DNA from: Pseudomonas sp. SG20056
GTDB taxonomy: Bacteria > Pseudomonadota > Gammaproteobacteria > Pseudomonadales > Pseudomonadaceae
Length of the DNA: 64,000 bases
NCBI RefSeq assembly: GCF_031764535.1
Contig: NZ_CP134499.1
Coordinates: 744,001-808,000, forward strand
Direction: 5' to 3'
Shown here: positions 44,066-53,637 of the stretch, in pieces
Position numbering within the stretch: position 1 is the stretch's first letter
Layout of the letters: each line of letters begins with the position of its first letter
Made by a program: the position numbers and the translations under genes
Notes under the pieces: generated by a model
Seen by the model: the letters and a program-made list of their open reading frames with translations, nothing else
Database searches by the model: none
Told to the model about the DNA's origin: nothing

Positions 44066-45207
44066 ACAGTAATTTCGACCGTAACCTGTCCTCCGAAGAC
44101 CTGCTGCGTCGCCGCGCGACCATCCTTCAGCGTCTGCATATCGACGGCATTCTGCTGCTGTTGTTGCTGGTGCTGGCCACCGGCAGCCTGTTTATCCTGT
44201 ATTCAGCCAGTGGCAAGAATGTCGATCTGCTGATGAAACAGGCCACTTCCTTCGGTATCGGCCTGGTCGGCATGTTTATCATCGCCCAGTTCGAACCGCG
44301 TTTTATGGCGCGCTGGGTGCCGCTGGCCTATGTCGGCGGCGTGGCCTTGTTGGTGGTGGTGGATGTGATGGGCCATAACGCCATGGGCGCCACGCGCTGG
44401 ATCAATATCCCCGGAGTGATCCGCTTCCAGCCCTCGGAATTCATGAAAATCATCATGCCGGCGACCATCGCCTGGTACCTGTCCAACCGCAGTCTGCCGC
44501 CGCGCCTCAAACATATCTGCATCAGCCTGGCGATGATCATCGTGCCCTTTGTGCTGATTCTGCTGCAGCCGGATCTCGGTACCTCGCTGCTGATCATCGC
44601 CTCAGGCGGCTTCGTGCTGTTTATCGCCGGCCTGCAGTGGCGTTGGGTGATCGGTGCGGTGGCGGCGGTGGTGCCGATTGCTATCGGCATGTGGTTCTTC
44701 GTCATGCACCAGTACCAGAAGCAGCGCGTGCTGACCTTCCTCAACCCGGAAAGCGATCCGCTGGGCAGTGGCTGGAACATCATCCAGTCCAAGGCGGCGA
44801 TTGGTTCGGGTGGGGTGCTCGGTAAGGGCTGGCTGCAAGGTACCCAGTCGCACTTGGACTTCCTGCCGGAGAGCCACACCGACTTCATCATCGCGGTACT
44901 GGCCGAGGAATTCGGCCTGGTCGGCGTGTGTTTGTTACTGCTGGTGTACATGCTGTTGATCGCGCGTGGCCTGGTGATTACCGTGCAAGCGCAGACGCTG
45001 TTCGGTAAGCTTCTCGCCGGCGCGCTGACCATGACTTTCTTCGTTTATGTCTTCGTCAATATCGGTATGGTCAGCGGCCTGCTGCCGGTGGTGGGCGTAC
45101 CGCTGCCGTTTATCAGCTACGGCGGCACCTCGCTGATCACCCTGCTGGCAGGGTTTGGAATTTTGATGTCGATCCACACTCATCGGAAGTGGATGACACA
45201 GGCTTGA
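44062..45207 (+). CDS. rodA: RodA, SEDS peptidoglycan polymerase
   Basis: A 381-residue inner-membrane protein with about ten helices of the SEDS family. Typical segments are GATRWINIPGVIRFQPSEFMKI, LQPDLGTSLLIIASG, LPESHTDFIIAVLAEEFG and VGVPLPFISYGGTSLITLLAGFGI. RodA polymerises lipid II into glycan strands and needs PBP2, encoded directly upstream, for activity. It overlaps mrdA by 4 bases and is followed by sltB1 after 8 bases. Confidence 0.97.
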   Translation: MNSNFDRNLSSEDLLRRRATILQRLHIDGILLLLLLVLATGSLFILYSASGKNVDLLMKQATSFGIGLVGMFIIAQFEPRFMARWVPLAYVGGVALLVVVDVMGHNAMGATRWINIPGVIRFQPSEFMKIIMPATIAWYLSNRSLPPRLKHICISLAMIIVPFVLILLQPDLGTSLLIIASGGFVLFIAGLQWRWVIGAVAAVVPIAIGMWFFVMHQYQKQRVLTFLNPESDPLGSGWNIIQSKAAIGSGGVLGKGWLQGTQSHLDFLPESHTDFIIAVLAEEFGLVGVCLLLLVYMLLIARGLVITVQAQTLFGKLLAGALTMTFFVYVFVNIGMVSGLLPVVGVPLPFISYGGTSLITLLAGFGILMSIHTHRKWMTQA

Positions 45208-45215
45208 TTGGGATT

Positions 45216-46235
45216 ATGAATTCAATGCAAAACGCGCGTGGTTGGATGGTACGTACTGCACCTTGGTTGGCGTTAGCCGGGGTGTGCGCAGTGGCTCAGC
45301 CCGCGCTGGCTGGGGATTATCAGCAATCACCGCAGGTGGCTGAGTTTGTCGGTGAAATGACCCGTGACTATGGCTTTGCCGGTGAGCAGCTGGTCGAGCT
45401 GTTCGCCCAAGTCGAACGCAAACAGGCGATCCTTGATGCCATCTCGCGTCCGGCAGAAAAGGCTAAACCGTGGAAGGATTATCGGCCGATCTTTATCACC
45501 GACAAACGCATTAGCAAGGGTGTTGAGTTCTGGAAGCAGCACGAAGAAACCCTGGCTCGCGCTGAGGCTGAGTACGGTGTGCCGGCGCAAGTGATTGTGG
45601 CCATTATCGGGGTGGAAACCTTCTATGGCGGTAACACCGGTAGCTGGCGGGTGATGGATGCTCTGTCGACCCTGGCCTTCGATTACCCGCCGCGTGCGCC
45701 GTTCTTCCGCAAGGAGCTGCGCGAGTTTCTTCTGCTGGCCCGTGAAGAACAGGTCGAGCCGCTGAGCATGACCGGCTCCTACGCCGGCGCCATGGGCCTG
45801 CCGCAATTTATGCCGAGCAGCTTCCGCGCCTACGCCGTGGACTTCGATGGCGATGGCCATATCAATATCTGGAACAATCCGACCGATGCCATCGGTAGCG
45901 TCGCCAGTTACTTCAAACGTCACCACTGGCAACCGGGGCAACCGGTAGTCAGCGCCGCCACGGTCACGGGCGAGCAGGCTGAACAGGGCCTGACCGTTGG
46001 CCTGGACCCGGTGAAGAATGTCGCTGAACTGCGAGCGCTGGGCTGGACCAGTGCCGACCCGTTGGCTGACGATTTGCCGGTGACGGCCTTCCGTCTGGAA
46101 GGTGCCAACGGCACCGAGTACTGGTTGGGCCAGCCTAACTTCTTTGTGATCACCCGCTACAATCGCAGTGTGATGTATGCCATGGCGGTCAATCAGCTGG
46201 CCGAGTTGCTGGTTGATGCACGGGGTAAGAATTGA
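45216..46235 (+). CDS. sltB1: Soluble/membrane-bound lytic transglycosylase B family (SltB1/MltB)
   Basis: A 339-residue family-3 lytic transglycosylase with a signal peptide ending AQPALAGD. The catalytic Glu lies in VIVAIIGVETFYGG, and the substrate-cleft motifs AGAMGLPQFMPSS and DFDGDGHINIWNN are present. It cleaves the glycan strand with formation of anhydromuramic acid in the periplasm. Two in-frame ATGs (45216 and 45225) are possible starts; the first gives the length seen in P. aeruginosa. The TGA stop overlaps the rlpA ATG by one base. Confidence 0.93.
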   Translation: MNSMQNARGWMVRTAPWLALAGVCAVAQPALAGDYQQSPQVAEFVGEMTRDYGFAGEQLVELFAQVERKQAILDAISRPAEKAKPWKDYRPIFITDKRISKGVEFWKQHEETLARAEAEYGVPAQVIVAIIGVETFYGGNTGSWRVMDALSTLAFDYPPRAPFFRKELREFLLLAREEQVEPLSMTGSYAGAMGLPQFMPSSFRAYAVDFDGDGHINIWNNPTDAIGSVASYFKRHHWQPGQPVVSAATVTGEQAEQGLTVGLDPVKNVAELRALGWTSADPLADDLPVTAFRLEGANGTEYWLGQPNFFVITRYNRSVMYAMAVNQLAELLVDARGKN

Positions 46236-47239
46236 TGTCGCGTTTGCCTTTCAAATTGGTTGCCTATGGCAGCCTGGCGCTGCTGCTGGCCAGTTGCTCG
46301 TCTACCCGTGCGCCGCAGCCGGTGGCGCCAGTACAGCAGGGCGGGGCGATTTCCGGGCCGGGTGATTTCAACCGTCCGCACAAGGATGGCGCGCCCTGGT
46401 GGGATGTTGATGTATCGCGGATTCCCGATGCGGTACCGATGCCGCACTACGGCCCGGTCAAGGCCAGTCCCTACACCGTCTTCGGTAAGCAGTACTACCC
46501 GATTCCCGATGCTCGTCGTTATCAGGCGGTGGGCCCGGCGTCCTGGTATGGCACCAAGTTTCATGGTCAGGCCACCGCTAACGGTGAAACCTACGACCTG
46601 TATGGCATGACCGCTGCACACAAAACCCTGCCGCTACCCAGCTACGTGCGTGTAACCAACCTGGAAAACGGCAAGAGCGCGATTCTGCGGGTCAATGACC
46701 GCGGGCCGTTCTATTCCGACCGGATTATTGACCTGTCCTTCGCCGCTGCGAAGAAGCTCGGCTATGCCGAAAGCGGCACCGCGCGGGTCAAGGTCGAAGG
46801 TATCGACCCGCATGAGTGGTGGGCTCAGCAGGGGCGTCCAGTGCCAATGGTCTTGGCTGCGCCGCAGCAAGTCGCCCAGGCCCAGCCGGTTGCGCAGCCT
46901 ATCGCGCAGCCGGTTGAGCAGTATTCACCGCCCCCGCAGCAGCATGCCGCCGCGGTGCTCCCCGTGCAGATTGACGCAAAAAAAAACGCTTCAGTCGGAG
47001 CCTCTGGCCTGTATCTCCAAGTGGCCGCCTTCGCCAATCCGGACGCTGCGGAGCTACTTCGGTCGAAGCTGAGCGAGACAGTGGCTGCGCCAGTGTTCGT
47101 CAGCTCAGTGGTGCGCAACCAGCAGATATTGCACCGCGTGCGTCTGGGGCCGCTGAGCAGCCAAAGCGAGGCTGAGCAGCTGCAGAGCAGTGTGCGTCTG
47201 GCCAATCTCGGTGAGCCGACCCTGGTCAAGGCAGACTGA
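46235..47239 (+). CDS. rlpA: RlpA, septal lytic transglycosylase lipoprotein
   Basis: A 334-residue lipoprotein (lipobox LLASC). A double-psi beta-barrel domain spans about 95-190, with PASWYGTKFHGQATANGE and ILRVNDRGPF holding the catalytic Asp. A Gln/Pro/Ala-rich linker (about 205-255) leads to a C-terminal SPOR domain (about 260-330). RlpA of P. aeruginosa cleaves denuded glycan strands at the septum, to which SPOR directs it. It sits between the elongasome genes and dacC. Confidence 0.95.
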   Translation: MSRLPFKLVAYGSLALLLASCSSTRAPQPVAPVQQGGAISGPGDFNRPHKDGAPWWDVDVSRIPDAVPMPHYGPVKASPYTVFGKQYYPIPDARRYQAVGPASWYGTKFHGQATANGETYDLYGMTAAHKTLPLPSYVRVTNLENGKSAILRVNDRGPFYSDRIIDLSFAAAKKLGYAESGTARVKVEGIDPHEWWAQQGRPVPMVLAAPQQVAQAQPVAQPIAQPVEQYSPPPQQHAAAVLPVQIDAKKNASVGASGLYLQVAAFANPDAAELLRSKLSETVAAPVFVSSVVRNQQILHRVRLGPLSSQSEAEQLQSSVRLANLGEPTLVKAD

Positions 47240-47361
47240 CAGGGCACTTATGCTTCTTCTGTAGGACTAAATAAACAACTCCGGCCAGCTAACGGTTGGT
47301 CGGGGGGATCAGCAACTTATGCCCACTGGGCCTGTTCACCATCAGCAATCTAGAGAGACGG

Positions 47362-48537
47362 ATGAATATCACCAGCTTTACGCAACGCGTTTTCCTGTCA
47401 CTTTGCCTTTTCAGTGCATCGACTGCCTGGGCCAATCAGCCAGCCATTCCTTCGGCGCCACAGTTGGCGGCCAAATCCTATGTGCTGCTGGATGCCGCCA
47501 GCGGCAAGGTGCTGGTAGAAAACAATGGTGATCAGCGTCTGCCGCCGGCCAGCCTGACCAAACTGATGACCGCCTACATCGCCACCCTGGAAATCCGCAA
47601 GGGCAAGATCGGCGAGCAGGACCTGGTGCCAATCAGCGAGCACGCCTGGCGTACCGGCGGTGCCGCATCCGGTGGCTCGACCATGTTCCTGCCGCTGAAC
47701 AGCCAGGCAACTGTGGATGACCTGCTGCACGGTGTGATCATCCAGTCCGGCAACGACGCCAGTATCGCCCTGGCCGAGTACATTGCCGGCAGCGAAGACG
47801 CCTTCGCCGACATGATGAACGAGACCGCTGCGCGTCTGGGTATGAACAATAGCCACTTTATGAACGCCACTGGTCTGCCGCATCCGGAGCATTACTCCAG
47901 CGCCCATGACATGGCCACTCTGGCCCGTGCGATCATCAATGAAGATCAGGAGCACTATGCGATCTACGCGCAGAAGGAGTTCCTCTGGAACAACATCAAG
48001 CAGGGCAACCGCAACCTGCTGCTGTGGCGTGACAAGACCGTTGACGGCCTGAAGACCGGTCACACCGAAGAAGCCGGCTATTGCCTGGTGGCGTCGGCCG
48101 TACGTGATGGCGCGCGCATGATCACCTCGGTATTCGGCACCGTCAGCGAGTCGGCCCGTGCCGCAGAAACTCAAAAACTGCTGACCTATGGTTTCCGCTT
48201 CTTCGAAACCCGCACCTTCTACAAGCAAGGCCAGGAACTGGCTCAGGCCCAAGTGTGGAAAGGCGCTGTGCGTCAGATCAAAGCCGGCCTCGGTGCTGAT
48301 CTGAGCCTGACGCTGCCGAAAGGTCAGCTGGAAAAATTGCAGGCCGGCATGATCCTCAACCCGCAGCTCACCGCCCCGATTGCCCAGGGTGATGTGATCG
48401 GCAAAGTTGAAGTGAAACTGGGTGAAGAAGTGGTGCACAGCGCCGATCTGATTGCTCTTGAGGCCGTTGAGGAAGGCAGTTTCTTCCGTCGCCTGTGGGA
48501 TAGCATCAGCCTGTTCTTCTTCGGATTGTTCAACTGA
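47362..48537 (+). CDS. dacC: D-alanyl-D-alanine carboxypeptidase (PBP5/6 family)
   Basis: A 391-residue low-molecular-weight PBP. The signal peptide ends STAWAN. The active-site motifs are SLTK in PPASLTKLM, SGN in IIQSGNDASI and KTG in VDGLKTGHTEEAGYC. A C-terminal beta-domain and an amphipathic anchor helix (RRLWDSISLFFFGLF) follow. It trims the terminal D-Ala from pentapeptides in the periplasm. The ATG at 47362 is preceded by GAGAGACG. A hairpin with a TTGTTGTTG tail follows the stop, so transcription may partly end here. Confidence 0.96.
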   Translation: MNITSFTQRVFLSLCLFSASTAWANQPAIPSAPQLAAKSYVLLDAASGKVLVENNGDQRLPPASLTKLMTAYIATLEIRKGKIGEQDLVPISEHAWRTGGAASGGSTMFLPLNSQATVDDLLHGVIIQSGNDASIALAEYIAGSEDAFADMMNETAARLGMNNSHFMNATGLPHPEHYSSAHDMATLARAIINEDQEHYAIYAQKEFLWNNIKQGNRNLLLWRDKTVDGLKTGHTEEAGYCLVASAVRDGARMITSVFGTVSESARAAETQKLLTYGFRFFETRTFYKQGQELAQAQVWKGAVRQIKAGLGADLSLTLPKGQLEKLQAGMILNPQLTAPIAQGDVIGKVEVKLGEEVVHSADLIALEAVEEGSFFRRLWDSISLFFFGLFN

Positions 48538-48551
48538 TAGCGTGACCAGCG

Positions 48552-48583
48552 CGCCCTTGCCGACCCGCAAGGGCGTTGTTGTT
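48552..48583 (+). terminator. Terminator between dacC and ybeD-type gene
   Basis: CGCCCTTGC (48552-48560) pairs perfectly with GCAAGGGCG (48567-48575), a 9-bp stem with a 6-base loop. TTGTTGTTG follows. It lies 14 bases after the dacC stop and can act as an attenuator before the downstream ybeD-lipB pair. Confidence 0.6.
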
Positions 48584-48610
48584 GCCACGGCTTACGAGGC
48601 CGTTACTGCC

Positions 48611-48886
48611 ATGAATCAACCAGACGTCAAATCGCACAAAATCGAATTCCCCTGCGCGGACTACCCGATCAAGGTGGTCGGTGACAGTGGCGACAACTAC
48701 AAGAGTACGGTGATCGAGATCCTTAGCCAGCACGCCAAGGTCGATCTCAGCACCCTGGCCGAACGCCAGAGCAGCAACGGCAAGTACACCACCGTACAGC
48801 TGCATATCGAAGCCACCAGCGAAGATCAGCTACGCGATATCAACAGTGCCCTGCGCGCGACCGGTATCGTGCACATGGTGCTGTGA
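48611..48886 (+). CDS. YbeD/DUF493-family protein
   Basis: A 91-residue protein with the ACT-like fold of the YbeD family ([11 protein letters not shown] at the start, [15 protein letters not shown], then [16 protein letters not shown]). The function is unknown, but the gene is commonly found between dacA/dacC and lipB in gammaproteobacteria, as here. Its TGA overlaps the lipB ATG by one base, which indicates coupled translation. Confidence 0.9.
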   Translation: MNQPDVKSHKIEFPCADYPIKVVGDSGDNYKSTVIEILSQHAKVDLSTLAERQSSNGKYTTVQLHIEATSEDQLRDINSALRATGIVHMVL

Positions 48887-49539
48887 TGGACCTGCCGCTC
48901 GGCTTTCGCGAGCTGGGCCAGGTCGACTATCAGCCTACCTGGCATGCGATGCAGCGCTTTACCGACAGCCGTGGCGCGGATACGCCTGACGAAATCTGGC
49001 TTCTCGAACACGCCCCCGTATTTACCCAGGGCCAGGCCGGCAAGGCCGAGCATGTGTTGTTTCCTGGGGATATTCCGGTGGTGCAGGTCGATCGCGGTGG
49101 TCAGGTGACTTACCACGGTCCGGGCCAGCTGGTGGCTTACCTACTGCTGGATGTGCGCCGCAGCGGCATTGGTGTGCGTGAACTGGTCAGCCGTATCGAA
49201 CGCAGCCTGATTGATCTGTTGGCCAGCTATGGCGTCAACGCCAATGCCAAGCCGGATGCGCCGGGTGTGTATGTCGATGGTGCAAAGATCGCGTCGCTCG
49301 GCCTACGGATTCGCAACGGTCGTTCCTTTCATGGTCTGGCGCTGAATGTGGATATGGACTTGCAGCCGTTCCAGCGCATCAACCCCTGCGGCTATGCCGG
49401 TATGGCCATGACGCAGTTAGCTGATCAGGTGGTGGGGCCGATCACTATGTCCGAGGTCAGCGCACGGCTGCGTGAGCAGCTGGTCAAGCACCTCGACTAT
49501 GCGCAGCAGCAGAGCCTGGCGGGCTCAATAGACTGCTAG
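48886..49539 (+). CDS. lipB: Octanoyl-[acyl carrier protein] transferase
   Basis: A 217-residue LipB. It moves octanoyl groups from ACP to lipoyl domains, the first step of lipoate attachment. The active-site segment [19 protein letters not shown], the lysine in [11 protein letters not shown] and the catalytic Cys in INPCGYAGM are all in place. The ATG at 48886 overlaps the preceding stop. The lipoate synthase gene lipA is convergent next door, unlike the lipB-lipA operon of many bacteria. Confidence 0.96.
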   Translation: MDLPLGFRELGQVDYQPTWHAMQRFTDSRGADTPDEIWLLEHAPVFTQGQAGKAEHVLFPGDIPVVQVDRGGQVTYHGPGQLVAYLLLDVRRSGIGVRELVSRIERSLIDLLASYGVNANAKPDAPGVYVDGAKIASLGLRIRNGRSFHGLALNVDMDLQPFQRINPCGYAGMAMTQLADQVVGPITMSEVSARLREQLVKHLDYAQQQSLAGSIDC

Positions 49540-49573
49540 AGCGGGCAGGGCAGATAGGCAGAGCAGATACACA

Positions 49574-49610
49574 AACGCCTGACCCCAGGCAAAGCCCAAG
49601 GTCAGGCGTT
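49574..49610. terminator. Convergent terminator between lipB and lipA
   Basis: AACGCCTGACC (49574-49584) pairs perfectly with GGTCAGGCGTT (49600-49610), an 11-bp stem in the 82-base gap between the two stops. The tail in the minus direction is TTGTGTAT, only partly T-rich. Its place suits both transcripts. Confidence 0.6.
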
Positions 49611-49621
49611 GTGCGGCTCAA

Positions 49622-50674
49622 TCAGTTCAGATTGAGGGCAGGAATCAGGCTGTTATCGAGCTGTTGGCCCGGCACTGGCACCGGAGCGGCCAGCCCTAGG
49701 TTGTTCTTCTCGAACACCTTGTCGGCGCGGTAGCTGGAACGTACCAGCGGGCCGGCGGCGACTTCCATAAAGCCTTTCTGCAGACCGATTTCGCGGAAAC
49801 GGTTGAACTCTTCCGGGCTGACCCAGCGCTGCACCTTCAGGTGGTTGCGCGTCGGTTGCAGGTACTGGCCGAGGGTGAGGATGTCGACATTGATGGCGCG
49901 CAGGTCATCCATGGTTTGGATAATTTCTTCATCCGTCTCGCCCAGGCCCAGCATCAGGCTGGTCTTGGTCAGCACGTCCGGGCGGTGACGCTTGGCGTGT
50001 GCCAGTACATTCAGGGTCTTTTCATAGCCTGCGCGTGGATCGCGTACCACGTGAGTGAGGCGTTTGACCGTCTCAACGTTCTGCGCAAACACCTCAAGGC
50101 CGGAATCCACCACGCGTTCGATGGCCTGCAGGTCGCCGTCGAAGTCCGGGGTCAGGGCTTCTACGACCACCTGCGGGGTGTTGTCCTTGATCGCTCGTAC
50201 GCAGGCCGCGTAGTGGCTGGCGCCGCCGTCATCCAGATCGTCGCGATCCACCGAGGTCAGCACGATATAACGCAGGGCCATCAGCTCCACCGACTTGGCG
50301 GTGTTCTGCGGCTCTTCCAGATCCAGCCAGCCGTTGGGGTTACCGGTGTCGACGGCGCAGAAGCGGCAGGCGCGGGTGCACACCGAGCCCATCAGCATGA
50401 TGGTGGCGGTACCGTTGGACCAGCATTCGCCCATATTCGGGCAGTGGGATTCCTGGCAAACGGTGCTCAGGCGGTGTTCGCTGACATTGCGTTTGACCGC
50501 CTCGAAGCGGCTGCCGCCAGGCGCCTTGACGCGGAGCCACTTGGGTTTGGGCTCGAACACTTGAGGCTCGCTGGAGGCGCGGCGTTTCTGGCCGTCCTTG
50601 ATCGCGGTGATGCCTTGGCTGGTACGGAATTTTTCGCCACTGGCGACGGTTTTCGGCGGGGAGGTATCGGACAT
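49622..50674 (-). CDS. lipA: Lipoyl synthase
   Basis: A 350-residue radical-SAM enzyme that inserts two sulfurs into protein-bound octanoyl groups. It has both cluster motifs: the radical-[11 protein letters not shown] in [16 protein letters not shown] and the auxiliary-cluster [12 protein letters not shown] further upstream. The start at 50674 (MSDTSPPK) is an ATG; a TTG two codons earlier is less likely. The N-terminal 50 residues are a variable, basic extension. It is transcribed toward lipB. Confidence 0.96.
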   Translation of the reverse strand: MSDTSPPKTVASGEKFRTSQGITAIKDGQKRRASSEPQVFEPKPKWLRVKAPGGSRFEAVKRNVSEHRLSTVCQESHCPNMGECWSNGTATIMLMGSVCTRACRFCAVDTGNPNGWLDLEEPQNTAKSVELMALRYIVLTSVDRDDLDDGGASHYAACVRAIKDNTPQVVVEALTPDFDGDLQAIERVVDSGLEVFAQNVETVKRLTHVVRDPRAGYEKTLNVLAHAKRHRPDVLTKTSLMLGLGETDEEIIQTMDDLRAINVDILTLGQYLQPTRNHLKVQRWVSPEEFNRFREIGLQKGFMEVAAGPLVRSSYRADKVFEKNNLGLAAPVPVPGQQLDNSLIPALNLN

Positions 50675-50811
50675 CGGCAATCTGGGCTCCGCTAGAGGCT
50701 CCGTGAACGAGGCGGCTTGTGGCCGCCGCGCAGCTTATCACAGAAGCTGACCGTTCAGTCCGGCGTGCGCCGTGCGGTTCAGGCAGGCGCTCCGCAGGCA
50801 AGCGCGCAGGG

Positions 50812-52128
50812 TTACTGCTGCAACTGGTTGGCGAACTGCTCTACGGCCTGCACCACCTGCTTGGCGCCTTCCTGGATTTCCACAATGACCGTGCCCGCCT
50901 CATTGGCCAGGTCCAGGCCTTGCTCGGCCTGCTGGCGGCTGCTGGCCATGCTGCTCACTGCCTGTTGCGCCAGGCTCTGGTTTCTTTGCACCACGTCGAC
51001 GATTTCCTCGGTGGCCTGACTGGTGCGTCCGGCCAGTTGCCGCACTTCGTCGGCCACTACGGCGAAACCGCGGCCCTGATCACCGGCTCGTGCGGCTTCG
51101 ATGGCGGCGTTCAAGGCCAGCAGATTGGTCTGTTCGGCAATGCCGCGAATGGTCTGCATGATGGTGCTGATCAATTGCGACTGCTTATCCAGGGCTTCGA
51201 TACCTTCGCTGGCGTCCTGCATTTGCCGGGCGATACGCTGCATGACGGCGACGGTCTGGCTGACCACGCTGGCGCCCTTGTTGGCGCTGGCGTCGGTTTG
51301 TTGCGAGATGCTATAGGCCATGTTGGCGGCATTGGCCACGGCCTCTTCCTGATTGACCTGCTCGGTAATCACGGAGGCAAACTTGACCACCTTATAGAGT
51401 TTGTTGTGGTTGTCGACGATGGGGTTGTAAGAGGCTTCCAGCCACACCGTGCGGCCCGCACTGTCGATGCGCTTGAAGCGCCCGGCAACATATTCGCCGC
51501 GGTTAAGCCGCGCCCAGAAGTCGTGGTAGCCCTGGGAGTTGTATTCCTCCGGCTCGCAGAACTGGCGATGATGCTTGCCTTTGATCTGTTCCAGGCGATA
51601 GCCCATACCATCGAGAAAGCGCTGGTTGGCAGTGAGGACTTCGCCGGCCAGGTTGAATTCGATCACTGCGGTTGAGCGCAGCAGTGCATCGATCAGGCCC
51701 TCATGCTCGCGGGAGGTGGTGATGGTGCGGGTCAGATCGGTGGCGAAACAGGCGAAATAGAGCAGCTCGCCACGGCCATTCAGTACGGGCTGCCAAACGG
51801 CGCGGAGCCAGGCTTCCTGGCCGTTGCCGCGCAGCAAGCGAAAGGCACCATTGAGGTGTTTGCGCTGGCGCAAGGCCTGCTGCAGATTTTGGTAATTGGG
51901 CTCGTTATGGAACGATGTGGGAATCAGCGATTCCAGCGCGCGACCCAGCAGGGTGCTGCGCTCGTAGTGCATTTCGCGGAGGAAATCGTCGTTGGCATGG
52001 CGAATCGTGCCGTTCGGGTCAATCTCGATTACCAGCATTTCACTGTAAATCGAGTCGCGGATCTGCCTCAGGCTGGCCAGCTCTTCACGCAGTTCTGCCA
52101 GTTCCTCTTTCAGTTTGTTGTTGAACAT
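50812..52128 (-). CDS. Soluble PAS-PAS methyl-accepting protein, BdlA-like
   Basis: A 438-residue cytosolic chemoreceptor. An N-terminal coiled coil (about 1-25) is followed by two PAS domains (about 25-125 and 145-250) and a short signalling domain with the tip [34 protein letters not shown]. There is no membrane segment or HAMP domain. The layout is that of BdlA, the P. aeruginosa biofilm-dispersion protein, and of Aer-type redox sensors, so I infer an energy- or redox-sensing role. No chemotaxis genes adjoin it. Identity as true BdlA cannot be decided without comparison. Confidence 0.85.
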   Translation of the reverse strand: MFNNKLKEELAELREELASLRQIRDSIYSEMLVIEIDPNGTIRHANDDFLREMHYERSTLLGRALESLIPTSFHNEPNYQNLQQALRQRKHLNGAFRLLRGNGQEAWLRAVWQPVLNGRGELLYFACFATDLTRTITTSREHEGLIDALLRSTAVIEFNLAGEVLTANQRFLDGMGYRLEQIKGKHHRQFCEPEEYNSQGYHDFWARLNRGEYVAGRFKRIDSAGRTVWLEASYNPIVDNHNKLYKVVKFASVITEQVNQEEAVANAANMAYSISQQTDASANKGASVVSQTVAVMQRIARQMQDASEGIEALDKQSQLISTIMQTIRGIAEQTNLLALNAAIEAARAGDQGRGFAVVADEVRQLAGRTSQATEEIVDVVQRNQSLAQQAVSSMASSRQQAEQGLDLANEAGTVIVEIQEGAKQVVQAVEQFANQLQQ

Positions 52129-52281
52129 CGCAAGGCACCTTGTAAAACAAAGGTTGGCTGATCCTTGAGTGAATTGGGCGCGTCCTTGGCGGGTTATCGG
52201 TTATCGGCAGCAGGCGCCGTTGCTCAAGTGTAGTTGAGCAACGGATTGCAGTAGGCTAAGTGTCTGGCGTTGCGCGGGTGC

Positions 52282-53565
52282 TTACCTGAGCTGCTGCAGC
52301 AGTTCATGGCTGGGGTAGCCATCGGCAGGCTGTCCCTGAGATTGCTGAAAGGCACGCACGGCTTTGCGTGTGTTCGCCCCGATGATGCCGTCCGCCGGGC
52401 CTGGCTCGTAGCCTTTGCTGGCCAGCAACTCTTGCAGTTCGATGCGTTCGCTACGCCCCAGCTGACGATCATTGCGCGGCCAGGCGGCCTGTACGCCGGG
52501 ATTGCCGTCCAGGGCGTCGCTGAGTAGGCCGATGGCCAGTGCGTAAGCGGTGGAGTTGTTGTACTTGAGGATGCTGCGGAAGTTGTTCAGCAGAAGGAAG
52601 GCCGGGCCGCGATGGCCAGCAGGCAGAAACAGCGTGGCCAGACTTTGCTCGTTGGCATCAATGGTTCTGACCGGGTTGATCCCCAGGATACGCCACTGTG
52701 CCACGGTGCGGCGTATTTCGGGGTCTGCCAGGGCGTAATCGAAGCCTTGTGGCAGGTTTACCTCAAAGCCCCAGGGTTGACCATTTTCCCAGCCGGACGC
52801 CTGCAAATAATGTGCGGCAGAGGCCAGTGCGTCGGGTGCTGACGTCCACAGGTCGCGACGCCCATCGCCATCGAAGTCCACTGCATGCTGATTGAAGGTG
52901 GTCGGCATAAATTGGGTTTGCCCCATGGCGCCCGCCCAAGAACCGATCAGTCCCTGAGCCGGGGCATCGCCGGCTTGCAGGATCTGCAGCGCGGCCAGCA
53001 GCTGGCTGCGCCAGAACACCTGGCGGCGGCCATCGTAGGCCAGGGTGGCGAGGGAGCGGATGACGTTATGGCTGCCGATATTGCTGCCGTAATTGCTTTC
53101 CATGCCCCAGATCGCGATCAGCACTTCGTGGTCCACCGCGTAGGTGCTACGAATGGCTTTCAGGGTCGGTCGATGTTGTGCCTTGAGCAGACGGCCCTGA
53201 GCGATCCGCGAGACGGAAACGGCGCCATCGATGTAGTCCCACACCGGGCGGGTGAACTCCGGCTGGCTGTTGTCGGCGGTCACAACTCTAGGGTCCAGGG
53301 TGATGCCGGCGAAGGTGCGATCGAATAGATCGGCATTGATACCGGCGGCGATGGCATCGCTGCGCAGCAGCATGCGCCATTCATCGAAGCTGAGTAGCGG
53401 GGTTGGGCTGCTGACCATGCTGGCAGTTGGGCTTGTAGGGGCTGCGCTGGTTGTAATTGGCGCGGCTGCAAGTGGCTGGGCCGGCGCTTCGGCGCAGGCA
53501 GTCAGAAGCAGCAGGAGGCAGGCGATGGCGCTATGGGACAGGCCCCGAAGAAGCAGGTAAGGCAT
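52282..53565 (-). CDS. sltB3: SltB3-type lytic transglycosylase with peptidoglycan-binding domain
   Basis: A 427-residue lipoprotein (lipobox LLTAC). After a Pro/Ala/Thr-rich stretch comes a family-3 transglycosylase domain with the catalytic Glu in EVLIAIWGMESNYG and the cleft motifs WAGAMGQTQFMPTTFNQ and DFDGDGRRDLW. A C-terminal peptidoglycan-binding repeat follows (GYEPGPADGIIGANTRKAVRAFQ). As I recall, P. aeruginosa PA3992 at the matching place is SltB3. The start at 53565 gives the signal peptide MPYLLLRGLSHSAIACLLLLL. It is a paralogue of SltB1 encoded 7 kb away. Confidence 0.88.
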   Translation of the reverse strand: MPYLLLRGLSHSAIACLLLLLTACAEAPAQPLAAAPITTSAAPTSPTASMVSSPTPLLSFDEWRMLLRSDAIAAGINADLFDRTFAGITLDPRVVTADNSQPEFTRPVWDYIDGAVSVSRIAQGRLLKAQHRPTLKAIRSTYAVDHEVLIAIWGMESNYGSNIGSHNVIRSLATLAYDGRRQVFWRSQLLAALQILQAGDAPAQGLIGSWAGAMGQTQFMPTTFNQHAVDFDGDGRRDLWTSAPDALASAAHYLQASGWENGQPWGFEVNLPQGFDYALADPEIRRTVAQWRILGINPVRTIDANEQSLATLFLPAGHRGPAFLLLNNFRSILKYNNSTAYALAIGLLSDALDGNPGVQAAWPRNDRQLGRSERIELQELLASKGYEPGPADGIIGANTRKAVRAFQQSQGQPADGYPSHELLQQLR

Positions 53566-53637
53566 GGTGATCTCGGCACATTTTGCAGGCCGTAACCTTA
53601 GCATGATTGAGGAGCTATGCGGGCTGTGGCGGGCTTT

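Noticed and set aside
47282..47315. Hairpin in the rlpA-dacC gap as a terminator
   Set aside because: The stem needs a G-T pair and has no T-run; too weak to list.
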